A program made the position numbers and the translations under genes. Below are positions 1-7,791 of a stretch of 64,000 bases of DNA, one piece after another; position 1 is the stretch's first letter; every line of letters begins with the position of its first letter. A model generated the notes under the pieces. That model saw nothing but the letters and a program-made list of their open reading frames with translations. It was not told the DNA's origin and did no database searches. Source of the stretch: JAFASC01 sp034669505 (lineage in GTDB: Bacteria > Pseudomonadota > Alphaproteobacteria > Rhizobiales > Beijerinckiaceae); the NCBI GenBank assembly GCA_034669505.1, contig JAXDNJ010000086.1:47747-111746 (forward strand). The letters are read 5' to 3'.

Positions 1-884
1 TGCCACCCGAGGAGGCGCGCCTCCGGGTATTTTGCTCTGAGTTCGGCCGCGGCGGGTCCATCGCCAACGTAGGTCGGGATGATGCCGGCGCGGCGGGCGG
101 CCTCGGCGAACAGGAGGGGCCCCTTCTCCGCCGAGATGCGGCCGACGAAGATCACCTCGCCGTGTGCCGGCGATGTCTTCGGGCCGAGATCCGGGACATC
201 GATCGGATTGGAGACGAGATGCAGGCGGCTTCCCGTTGGCAGCCGCTGGCCGATGACATCAACCTGAAAGCGGGAGATCGCGATGTAGTCTGTGAAGACG
301 TCGGGGAGATGCGCGACCTCGCGTGCGAGCGTCAGCCGCGCGTTACGCCACAGTTTTCGGGGATAGTTGCGCGAGTCGCAGTGCGTTGCCCAGCAGGCAG
401 CGGAGAGTGGCTCAAGTGGGCAGGCGTGGCCCTGCTGATAATTGTAGAAGCCGCCGTTCGGGCAGAATAAAAAATATTCGTGGATCGTGTAGACCGCCGG
501 CAGATCTGACTTGGCGATGGGCTTAGCGATCGACGGCGAGAGCGCCTTCGCCCAGCCGTGAACGTGTACGATGCTGCGGTCCGCCGGCAGACTGGCGAGA
601 AGCCGTCCGAGCTCGTCGGCGGCTGGCTTGTTCCAGGTGCCCTGCACGGCCGCGGCGATCCGCGACGGATTGCCGAGGAGGTCGCTCTGGCCTAGACAGA
701 CCACCTCGACTCCGGCGGCCGTGAGCGCCGGATCGACTGGGCCCGCCGCGGCAAAGACGATCGGCCGGTGGCCCGCCTGTTTCAGCCCGATCGCGCTGTC
801 GAAGGCGACCTTTGCCTGCCCACCGGACACGAAGGCGTGATCGAGGCAGAGCACGATCGTAAGCGGCTCTTTGGCGCGAGACAT
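1..884 (-). CDS. Glycosyltransferase, GT4-like (3' end missing)
   Basis: The open frame starts at ATG 884 and runs off the left edge without a stop; 294 codons are visible. An in-frame TAG lies three codons upstream of the ATG, so the start is well fixed. The N-terminal half looks like a GT-B acceptor domain (residues 1-230). It carries a cysteine-containing stretch (HEYFLFCPNGG near 135-145, further Cys near 155, 164 and 169). The second Rossmann domain opens with the typical GT4 strand FVGRISAEKG near 246-255, followed by VGDGP near 273. Such enzymes transfer sugars from nucleotide sugars to cell-surface or secreted glycans. Donor and acceptor cannot be read here, and the catalytic C-terminal part is outside the window. 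It is divergent from parE. Confidence 0.8.
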   Translation of the reverse strand, partial: MSRAKEPLTIVLCLDHAFVSGGQAKVAFDSAIGLKQAGHRPIVFAAAGPVDPALTAAGVEVVCLGQSDLLGNPSRIAAAVQGTWNKPAADELGRLLASLPADRSIVHVHGWAKALSPSIAKPIAKSDLPAVYTIHEYFLFCPNGGFYNYQQGHACPLEPLSAACWATHCDSRNYPRKLWRNARLTLAREVAHLPDVFTDYIAISRFQVDVIGQRLPTGSRLHLVSNPIDVPDLGPKTSPAHGEVIFVGRISAEKGPLLFAEAARRAGIIPTYVGDGPAAAELRAKYPEARLLGW

Positions 885-1012
885 CGCCAGAGCCTATGTG
901 AGCGGGCTTAAGGGCACGTAAGCGGACAGGTCGAATGTTCCGGTGTCGGGCCGTCCGCCGCCGCAATCCTGGCGTATCATTCGAGAGGGCGAATCAGAGG
1001 TGAAGCGCAGTC

Positions 1013-3064
1013 ATGGCTAAGGGCGGCGATCTCTTCGGCGGCGCGGCTGCGCGCAAGCCCGTGGCAAGCGGTCCGGCTCCTCGCAACGCCCCTGCCCGCG
1101 CGAACGGTACGCCGGGCGAGAGCGGCTATACCGCCGCCTCCATCGAAGTTCTCGAGGGGCTCGAGCCCGTCCGCCGCCGGCCGGGCATGTATATCGGCGG
1201 GACCGACGAGGCGGCCCTCCACCACCTCTTCGCCGAAGTCCTCGATAACGCCATGGACGAGGCAGTTGCCGGTCACGCGACCTTCATCGAGGTGGACGTG
1301 GAGCCGGGCGGTTGGATTTCGGTCACCGACAACGGCCGCGGCATTCCGGTCGACTCACATCCGAAATTCCCGAAAAAGTCGGCGCTCGAAGTCATCATGA
1401 CGACGCTGCATGCCGGCGGGAAATTCGATTCCGGCGCCTATCAGACCTCGGGCGGCCTGCATGGTGTCGGCGTCTCCGTGGTCAACGCGCTCTCCGAGCG
1501 GCTCGAAGTCGAGGTTGCGCGCGGCCAGCAGCTCTTTCGGCAGACGTTCTCGCGCGGCGTGGCGCAAGGAAAGCTGCAGGGGCTCGGTCGTGTCACCAAT
1601 CGCCGCGGCACCAAAGTGCGCTTCAAGGCCGATGACCAGATCTTCGGCAAGAACGTGCATTTTCGCCCTGCCCGGCTGTTCCGCATGGCGCGCTCCAAGG
1701 CCTACCTCTATGGCGGCGTCGAAATCCGCTGGAAATGCGCGCCGGAGCTCATCGAGCCTGGCACCGACATTCCGCCGGAAGCCATGTTCCGCTTCCCCGG
1801 CGGGCTCACCGATTATCTCGCCCGCGAAATCGCGCAGAAGGATCGCGTTACGCCGGAGGCCTTCTCCGGCAAAATCGCGCGGGAGGGCGGCCATGGCTCG
1901 CTCGAATGGGCGGTGGCCTGGCTCGCCGAAGAGGACGGGTTCGTCCACTCCTACTGCAACACGATCCCCACGCCCGACGGCGGCACCCATGAGGCGGGCT
2001 TCCGTCTGGCGCTCTTGCGCGGCCTGAAGGACCACGCCGAGCGGATCAACCAGGCGAAACGCGCGGCCAATGTCACGACGGAAGATGTGATGGGCGGCTG
2101 CGCCGCGATGATCTCGGTCTTCCTGCGCGACCCCGAGTTCCAGGGCCAGAACAAGAGCCGGCTGATGAATGCGGACGCGTCGCGCCTGGTCGAGGCAACG
2201 ATACGCGACGCCTTCGATCATTGGCTCGCTGCGGCACCCTCGCAAGCGACCAAGCTCCTCGACTGGGCGATCGAACGGGCCGAGGAGCGCCAGCGCCGCA
2301 AAGCCGAAAAAGACGTGGCCCGCAAGGGTGCCATTAAGAAATTGCGGCTCCCCGGCAAGCTCTCGGATTGCACGAACTCATCCGCGCAAGGCGCTGAAAT
2401 CTTTATTGTTGAAGGCGATTCCGCCGGAGGGTCGGCGAAACAGGCGCGCGACCGGGCGAGCCAAGCGGTGCTTCCGTTACGCGGCAAAATCCTCAACGTC
2501 GCCTCGGCGACGCGCGACAAGCTCAGCGCCAACCAGCAGCTCGCCGATCTCGTCCAAGCGCTCGGCTGCGGCACCGGCCAGCACTACCGGCACGATGATC
2601 TGCGCTATGACAAGGTCATCATCATGACAGACGCCGACGTCGACGGCGCCCACATCGCCTCGCTGCTCATCACGTTTTTTTATCGGCAGATGCCGCGGCT
2701 GATCGACGGCGGGCATCTCTATCTCGCGGTGCCGCCGCTCTACAAGCTGACGCAAGGGACTAAGAGCGTGTACGCCCGCGACGACAAGCATCGCGAAGCG
2801 CTTGTCGCCAAGGAGCTGACTGGCAAGGGCAAAATCGAGGTCAGCCGCTTCAAAGGCCTGGGCGAAATGCGCCCGGAGCAGCTGAAGGAAACGACGATGC
2901 ACCCGCGCAAACGCACGCTGCTCAAAGTCGTCATTGATGCCGATGAGCGCGAGGAAACCGGCGACTGCGTCGAGCGCCTGATGGGGACTAAGCCCGAGGC
3001 GCGGTTCGCCTTCATCCAGGAGCGCGCGAGCTTCGCGTCGGAAGCGGAGTTGGTGGATATTTAA
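1013..3064 (+). CDS. parE: DNA topoisomerase IV subunit B (ParE)
   Basis: ATPase subunit of topoisomerase IV, which decatenates replicated chromosomes together with ParC. The 683-residue protein has a GHKL ATPase domain with DNAMDEA (N79), DNGRGIP (106-112) and GGLHGVGVSVVNAL (147-160). Its TOPRIM domain has EGDSAGG from E467 and the metal-binding DADVD at 540-544, and RFKGLGEM lies near the C-terminus. The first 40 or so residues are an Ala/Gly/Pro-rich extension. GyrB is the main alternative; the short form without the insertion of some gram-negative GyrB proteins favours ParE. No partner parC is in the window. Confidence 0.93.
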   Translation: MAKGGDLFGGAAARKPVASGPAPRNAPARANGTPGESGYTAASIEVLEGLEPVRRRPGMYIGGTDEAALHHLFAEVLDNAMDEAVAGHATFIEVDVEPGGWISVTDNGRGIPVDSHPKFPKKSALEVIMTTLHAGGKFDSGAYQTSGGLHGVGVSVVNALSERLEVEVARGQQLFRQTFSRGVAQGKLQGLGRVTNRRGTKVRFKADDQIFGKNVHFRPARLFRMARSKAYLYGGVEIRWKCAPELIEPGTDIPPEAMFRFPGGLTDYLAREIAQKDRVTPEAFSGKIAREGGHGSLEWAVAWLAEEDGFVHSYCNTIPTPDGGTHEAGFRLALLRGLKDHAERINQAKRAANVTTEDVMGGCAAMISVFLRDPEFQGQNKSRLMNADASRLVEATIRDAFDHWLAAAPSQATKLLDWAIERAEERQRRKAEKDVARKGAIKKLRLPGKLSDCTNSSAQGAEIFIVEGDSAGGSAKQARDRASQAVLPLRGKILNVASATRDKLSANQQLADLVQALGCGTGQHYRHDDLRYDKVIIMTDADVDGAHIASLLITFFYRQMPRLIDGGHLYLAVPPLYKLTQGTKSVYARDDKHREALVAKELTGKGKIEVSRFKGLGEMRPEQLKETTMHPRKRTLLKVVIDADEREETGDCVERLMGTKPEARFAFIQERASFASEAELVDI

Positions 3065-3130
3065 CGATGTGGCAGTGACAGTCGGTAATTCCTTCGCGAA
3101 ACAGCTAAAATTAAAAGCTTCGTAGCAAGA

Positions 3131-3143
3131 TTGCGCTTACCTC
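3131..3143. repeat. 13-bp direct repeat, copy 1
   Basis: TTGCGCTTACCTC here is repeated exactly at 3597-3609. Each copy is preceded by GCAA one or two bases upstream, forming a small GCAA/TTGC inverted repeat. Copy 1 lies 27 bp before the start of the small membrane protein gene, copy 2 about 130 bp before the helicase gene. It could be a shared operator or promoter element; no function is proven. Confidence 0.45.
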
Positions 3144-3170
3144 TTTCCATTGGGACGGGGCTGGCGAGCA

Positions 3171-3560
3171 ATGCGAGCTGGGTTTTTCAACAACAAGCGC
3201 GGCGTCTCCACGCCGCAGCTCGCGCTTATCGCAAGCGGGCTAGCGCTGGCATCGCTGATCGGCGTCAGGGTGCTTGAAGCGCCCCTTGCCTTGCGCAGCC
3301 AAGCCGCCATAGCAGCCGAGACCCAAAGCGACCTGGAACGGCTGGCACGCACCATCCCCCCGGCAAAAGCCCGGATACCGGGCGCAGCTCTGCCCGCGGC
3401 AGCGCCAATCGACTTTATCGCCACCGCGAACAACCCGGGAAAACGAACGCTCCAGCCCGCCTGCCATGGTGGCCAGCGTACCCTGACGATGGTGGCCCCG
3501 GCCGGCGGTCCGCCCATCGTGCTCAGCACCTGCGCATCGGCGAAAAACTGGCGGGATTAG
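3171..3560 (+). CDS. Hypothetical protein with N-terminal membrane anchor
   Basis: 129 residues if started at the ATG at 3171; a TTG at 3150 in the same frame is possible but less likely. The N-terminus (MRAGFFNNKRGVSTPQ) is basic. A hydrophobic segment follows at about residues 11-30, so the protein is probably a single-pass or secreted protein with an Ala/Pro-rich outer part and two cysteines near the C-terminus. I do not recognise a family. The gene stands alone between parE and the helicase, with a short repeat upstream. An antisense frame at 3137-3529 exists, but its product looks less protein-like. Confidence 0.5.
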   Translation: MRAGFFNNKRGVSTPQLALIASGLALASLIGVRVLEAPLALRSQAAIAAETQSDLERLARTIPPAKARIPGAALPAAAPIDFIATANNPGKRTLQPACHGGQRTLTMVAPAGGPPIVLSTCASAKNWRD

Positions 3561-3596
3561 GCCCGCCGCTCCAACTATTCATTGACTTGACGCAAT

Positions 3597-3609
3597 TTGC
3601 GCTTACCTC
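3597..3609. repeat. 13-bp direct repeat, copy 2
   Basis: Exact copy of the 13-mer at 3131-3143, again just after a GCAA half-site. It lies in the 182-bp gap upstream of the DEAD-box helicase gene, 10 bp after a TTGACT/TTGACG stretch that could be a -35 element. Confidence 0.45.
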
Positions 3610-3742
3610 AAGCGAAGTGCATCGAGACGGCGGAATCGCCTAAAGTCTCGCATTCGAGAGCCCGTCGAAAGCTCATGCCGGGCCGCAGCGCCCGAGATCT
3701 CAGCGGTTCAAGTTCTGCACGCTTGCCGCATTCAGGAACCAA

Positions 3743-5245
3743 ATGACATTCAACGAACTCGGCCTCAGCGAAAAGGTGCTCAGCGCCGTTGAGGCCTCCG
3801 GCTACACCATCCCCACTCCCATCCAGGCGCAGGCCATCCCCCATGCCCTCGGCGGCCGCGACATTCTCGGCATCGCACAGACCGGCACCGGTAAGACCGC
3901 GGCATTCGTGCTGCCGATGTTGTCGCGCCTGGAAAAAGGCCGCGCCCGCGCGCGGATGCCGCGCACGCTGATCCTCGAGCCGACGCGCGAACTTGCCGCA
4001 CAAGTCGAAGAGAGTTTCGTCAGATATGGCGTCAACCACAAACTAAACGTCGCGCTTCTGATCGGCGGCGTTTCCTTCGGCGATCAGGAAGCCAAGATCA
4101 CGCGCGGCGCCGACGTTTTGATCGCAACGCCCGGCCGGCTTCTCGATTTTTCCGAACGCGGCAAGCTGCTGCTCACCGGCATCGAGATACTTGTCATCGA
4201 CGAGGCTGACCGCATGCTCGACATGGGGTTCATTCCCGATATCGAGCGCATCTGCAAGCTCGTGCCGTTCACCCGACAAACGTTGTTTTTCTCCGCAACA
4301 ATGCCGCCGGAGATTACGCGTCTTACCGAAACCTTCTTGCAAAATCCCGTGCGCGTGGAAGTCGCGCGTGCCGCGACGACGGCGGATAATATCACGCAGC
4401 GCCTCGTCGCGACGCGGAGCGGTCCAGACAAACGCGAGACGCTGCGGCAGCTTTTACGCTCGGCGGATGATCTTAAAAACGCAATTGTCTTTTGCAATCG
4501 CAAGCGCGACGTCGTGCTGCTGCACAAATCGCTATTGAAGCATGGCTTCCCTGTCGGAGCATTGCACGGCGACATGGATCAGCGTGCGCGGATGGCTTCG
4601 CTCGAAGCGTTCAAGACCGGCGACGTCGATCTTCTCGTCTGTTCGGACGTGGCGGCGCGTGGCCTCGACATTCCCGACGTGTCGCACATCTACAATTTCG
4701 ATGTGCCGATCCACGCGGAAGATTACGTTCACCGAATCGGACGTACCGGCCGCGCCGGGCGCAGCGGCACGGCGCTGACGCTCGTCACGCGCGACGACCA
4801 GAAATATGTGGATTCAATCGAGCGGCTGATCGGCAACAAAATCGAGTGGCAAGGACCGCGGCCGGATGAACTCGGGCCCGGTGAAGAGGAGCCCGCGCGA
4901 AGCGGGCGCGGGCGGAGACCCTCTGCTGGTCGCGGCGAGCGGCGTCCGGCTACGCGACCCGAGTCGCCTTCAGGCGAACACCGCGCGTCGGGCGAACAGA
5001 GACCGCGGCCAGCCCGCGCACGCGGCGGCGAACATCGCACCCGCGAGTCCCGCCCTGAGCAGCCGGTCGAGTTTCACCCCCGGCAGAACGGCCGTCCGGA
5101 AGCATCCCCGCGCCCGGAACAACGCAGGCCTCGCCGCCATGAGCCGAACGAGCCGTCGGTTGTCGGCCTCGGCGATCACGTCCCCTCGTTCCTGCTGCGC
5201 CCGACACGACTGCCGAGCACGCGGCGTGTGGAAGAGGAAGTTTAG
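3743..5245 (+). CDS. rhlE: DEAD-box RNA helicase, RhlE type
   Basis: ATP-dependent RNA helicase of 500 residues, likely acting in RNA decay or ribosome assembly. Motifs are in order: Q motif (GYTIPTPIQAQ, 20-30), motif I AQTGTGKT (45-52), PTREL (80-84), TPGR (129-132), DEAD (153-156), SAT (184-186), then HRIGRTGR in the second RecA domain. After about residue 385 comes an Arg/Pro/Glu-rich low-complexity tail of roughly 90 residues. It ends in a more ordered segment (VVGLGDHVPSFLLRP). Such tails usually mediate RNA or degradosome binding. An RNase E gene occurs in the same window at 50.4 kb but is not linked. The stop lies 3 bp from the stop of the convergent ssb gene. Confidence 0.88.
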   Translation: MTFNELGLSEKVLSAVEASGYTIPTPIQAQAIPHALGGRDILGIAQTGTGKTAAFVLPMLSRLEKGRARARMPRTLILEPTRELAAQVEESFVRYGVNHKLNVALLIGGVSFGDQEAKITRGADVLIATPGRLLDFSERGKLLLTGIEILVIDEADRMLDMGFIPDIERICKLVPFTRQTLFFSATMPPEITRLTETFLQNPVRVEVARAATTADNITQRLVATRSGPDKRETLRQLLRSADDLKNAIVFCNRKRDVVLLHKSLLKHGFPVGALHGDMDQRARMASLEAFKTGDVDLLVCSDVAARGLDIPDVSHIYNFDVPIHAEDYVHRIGRTGRAGRSGTALTLVTRDDQKYVDSIERLIGNKIEWQGPRPDELGPGEEEPARSGRGRRPSAGRGERRPATRPESPSGEHRASGEQRPRPARARGGEHRTRESRPEQPVEFHPRQNGRPEASPRPEQRRPRRHEPNEPSVVGLGDHVPSFLLRPTRLPSTRRVEEEV

Positions 5246-5248
5246 CCG

Positions 5249-5737
5249 CTAGAAGGGGATGTCGTCGTCAAGCGCGTCGGCCATCTTGCCGCCGCCGACG
5301 GTTGCTGGCCGGCGCTGCTCCATCGGCGATGTCCGCCCGAAGCTGCCGCTCGACCCCCGCTCTTCCCCAACCTCACCGCCGCGATTGCGGCTATCCAGCA
5401 AGGTCAGCTCGCCGCGGAAGCGCTGTAGCACCACCTCTGTCGTCTTGCGCTGATTGCCGTCCTTGTCGGTGAATTCGCGTGTCTGCAGCTGGCCTTCGAC
5501 GTAGATCTTCGAGCCCTTCTTGCAGTATTGCTCGGCGATCTTGCCGAGGTTCTCATTGAAGATCACGACGTTGTGCCATTCCGTGCGCTCTTTGCGCTCG
5601 CCAGTCGCCTTGTCGCGCCAGGACTCCGTTGTCGCCAGCGAGAAGTTGACGACGCTGTCGCCGGAATTCAACCGCCGCACTTCCGGATCGCGGCCGAGAT
5701 TGCCGACGAGGATGACTTTGTTGACGCTGCCAGACAT
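5249..5737 (-). CDS. ssb: Single-stranded DNA-binding protein (SSB)
   Basis: 162 residues. The N-terminal OB fold starts SGSVNKVILVGNLGRDPEVR and covers about 110 residues. A glycine-rich linker follows, and the protein ends in the acidic tip DDDIPF, which recruits repair and replication partners. SSB coats single-stranded DNA during replication, recombination and repair. A LexA-type box lies about 106 bp upstream, so SOS control is likely. The gene is convergent with the RhlE-type helicase, with only 3 bp between the stops. Confidence 0.95.
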   Translation of the reverse strand: MSGSVNKVILVGNLGRDPEVRRLNSGDSVVNFSLATTESWRDKATGERKERTEWHNVVIFNENLGKIAEQYCKKGSKIYVEGQLQTREFTDKDGNQRKTTEVVLQRFRGELTLLDSRNRGGEVGEERGSSGSFGRTSPMEQRRPATVGGGKMADALDDDIPF

Positions 5738-5842
5738 GACGCTGCTCCGCTTCGAAGGGGCGATATAATCAGATCAACCCGTCACACGCGCGAACTTCCG
5801 GGTGGTCAGGCGGCGCCGTCCACACAATCCTCAGCCGCACGT

Positions 5843-5857
5843 GTTCTCATTATGTTC
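5843..5857 (-). promoter_or_regulatory. LexA (SOS) box upstream of ssb
   Basis: GTTC-N7-GTTC is a perfect match to the SOS operator described for alphaproteobacterial LexA (Caulobacter, Rhodobacter). It sits 106 bp before the ssb start codon and behind the stop of the neighbouring hypothetical gene, so ssb is the only gene it can serve. Confidence 0.65.
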
Positions 5858-5876
5858 TAATTGATCGGCCGCTCTG

Positions 5877-6161
5877 TCAAGCGGGTTTTAGATCTTCGAC
5901 CGGCTCTTCCAGCATCGCCGTCGCGGCCTGGAACACGCGCATGTCGGCCGCCGAGAACCTCTCGATGGAGCCGGTCTCCGGCGTCTGCACCTCGAACGTT
6001 CCGCTACCGCCGGCGCGCAAGTCGCCGCTCCCCGTCGGATCGTCGAGGATGGCGAAAAGCTTGCCGGAGACCTGCGAGCGAAAGCCGAGATACCAGTTGC
6101 CCGGCGTGACCAGGCGCATGGCAATCACTCTGAACAGCCCGTTGAAGGCAATCTCCGGCAT
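5877..6161 (-). CDS. Hypothetical protein, 94 aa
   Basis: A short soluble-looking protein (starts MPEIAFNGLFRVIAMRL, ends EEPVEDLKPA) with several predicted beta strands and no signal peptide or membrane segment. I do not recognise its family. It lies between dctA and ssb on the same strand as both. It starts 73 bp after the dctA stop, so co-transcription with dctA is possible. Codon choice resembles its neighbours. Confidence 0.5.
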   Translation of the reverse strand: MPEIAFNGLFRVIAMRLVTPGNWYLGFRSQVSGKLFAILDDPTGSGDLRAGGSGTFEVQTPETGSIERFSAADMRVFQAATAMLEEPVEDLKPA

Positions 6162-6234
6162 CTCTCATCTCTCCGATCCGCTGGCGCTCGGACAACGAGG
6201 CGAGGGCGAGCGGCGTTCCCGTGGCGAACGTCCC

Positions 6235-7581
6235 CTACCCCGTCGTCACCGCCTCGCGCAGGTCGGACGGATCGATTTCCTGGTTCAGGCCGGCCGCGAG
6301 CTTGTCGCGGTCGAGCTCGCCCTCCCAGGCGGACACGACGATGGCCGCAACGCCGTTGCCGCAAATATTCGTCAGCGCGCGGCACTCGCTCATGAATTTG
6401 TCGATGCCGAGCACGATCGCCATGCCGGGCACGAGCTCCGGACGCACCGCCGCCAATGTGCCGGCGAGCGTGATGAAACCCGCGCCGGTGATGCCGGAGG
6501 CACCTTTGGAGGTGAGCATGGCGACGATAAGAATGGTCATCTGTTCGCCGAAACTGAGCGACACGCCCAATGCTTGCGCAATGAACAGCGTCGCCAGCGT
6601 CATGTAGATGTTGGTGCCGTCGAGGTTGAACGAATAACCTGTCGGCACGACGAGACCGACGACAGGTTTCGAGCACCCGAGCCGCTCCAGCTTCTCCATC
6701 AATTGCGGCAGCGCGCTTTCCGACGAGCTGGTGCCGAGCACGATCAGGATCTCGTCCTTGATGTATCTGAGATATTTGAAGATCGAGAAGCCCGCGAACC
6801 AGGCGACCGTACCCAGTATGAGGAACACAAAGACGCCTGCGGTTAGATAGAAGGTCGCGATCAAACCGGCGAGATTGCCGAGGGCCTGCGGGCCGTATCG
6901 GCCGATCGTGTAAGCCATGGCGCCGAACGCGCCGATCGGCGCCGCTTTCACGATCAGCGCGATGACGCCGAACATCGCATGCGCGACATCGTCGATAAAG
7001 GCGCGCACCGGGTGAGCTTTTTCGCCAAGCGCCATCAGCGCAAAGCCGAACAGGACCGAGAACAGCAGCACCTGCAGTATCTCGCCCTGGGCAAAGGCGC
7101 CGACCACGGAATCAGGAATGATATGCAGGACGAAATCGACGGACTTCATCTCGCTTGCCTGCTTGGCGAAGCTGGCGACCGCCGCTGGATCCGCCTTGCC
7201 GGAGAAGCCCGCGCCGGGATGAAACACGTTGCCGACGATGAGGCCGAGAATGAGCGCGAAGGTCGAGACGATTTCGAAATAGATGAGCGCCTTCACCGCG
7301 ACGCGGCCGACCTTTCGCACCTCGGAAATGTGCGCAATGCCGGACACGACGGTGCAGAAGATGATCGGGGCGATGACCATCTTGATGAGCTTGACGAAGC
7401 CGTCGCCCATCGCCTTGATCCACTCGTTCTTGGCGAAGTCCGGCCACAGCCATCCGATGATCGCGCCGAGGACTATGGCGGTCAGCACCTGGATGTAGAG
7501 AACCTTGTACCAGGGCTTGCGGGGCACGGGCCGGACTGCCGGTGCTGCGCTTGCGCCACGCGGTGTCGTTGCCGCAACCAT
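6235..7581 (-). CDS. dctA: C4-dicarboxylate transporter DctA (DAACS family)
   Basis: Inner-membrane symporter for succinate, fumarate and malate. The 448-residue protein starts with a short Ala/Pro-rich cytoplasmic leader, then a string of hydrophobic helices. Family signatures are visible: the serine-rich re-entrant loop (GTSSSESALPQL) and the substrate/cation motif with NLDGTNIYMT. The ligand-binding segment near the C-terminus carries DKFMSECR and NICGN. Length fits DctA (about 430-450). Glutamate/aspartate carriers of the same family are the main alternative. No dctBD regulator genes are nearby. Confidence 0.85.
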   Translation of the reverse strand: MVAATTPRGASAAPAVRPVPRKPWYKVLYIQVLTAIVLGAIIGWLWPDFAKNEWIKAMGDGFVKLIKMVIAPIIFCTVVSGIAHISEVRKVGRVAVKALIYFEIVSTFALILGLIVGNVFHPGAGFSGKADPAAVASFAKQASEMKSVDFVLHIIPDSVVGAFAQGEILQVLLFSVLFGFALMALGEKAHPVRAFIDDVAHAMFGVIALIVKAAPIGAFGAMAYTIGRYGPQALGNLAGLIATFYLTAGVFVFLILGTVAWFAGFSIFKYLRYIKDEILIVLGTSSSESALPQLMEKLERLGCSKPVVGLVVPTGYSFNLDGTNIYMTLATLFIAQALGVSLSFGEQMTILIVAMLTSKGASGITGAGFITLAGTLAAVRPELVPGMAIVLGIDKFMSECRALTNICGNGVAAIVVSAWEGELDRDKLAAGLNQEIDPSDLREAVTTG

Positions 7582-7696
7582 GGTCGTCTCCCCTGATAGC
7601 GCAGCTCAACGCGCGCCTTGGCCTTGAGCGGAGCCTCGTTTCACAATTGTGTCAATCTCTACCGGCTTCAAGCGATTGGGCGCCTGCGGTAGCTGC

Positions 7697-7711
7697 GTAC
7701 ATAAAGAGAAC
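7697..7711 (+). promoter_or_regulatory. Possible degenerate LexA box upstream of uvrA
   Basis: GTAC-N7-GAAC differs by one base from GAAC-N7-GAAC, the reverse orientation of the alphaproteobacterial SOS box. It lies 80 bp upstream of the uvrA start, where SOS control would be expected. The mismatch keeps confidence low. Confidence 0.35.
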
Positions 7712-7791
7712 AGTGGATTTCTCTCAGCCGCGATGGCAAACCGGCAGCGAGCCCTTAAATTCAGGTTTTCCGCCCCTCAGATCAGGCCGCC

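Noticed and set aside
523..966. 147-residue minus-strand frame at the left end
   Set aside because: It is Arg-rich with no domain and lies in another phase of the glycosyltransferase gene, whose own frame (start 884) reads as a coherent enzyme.
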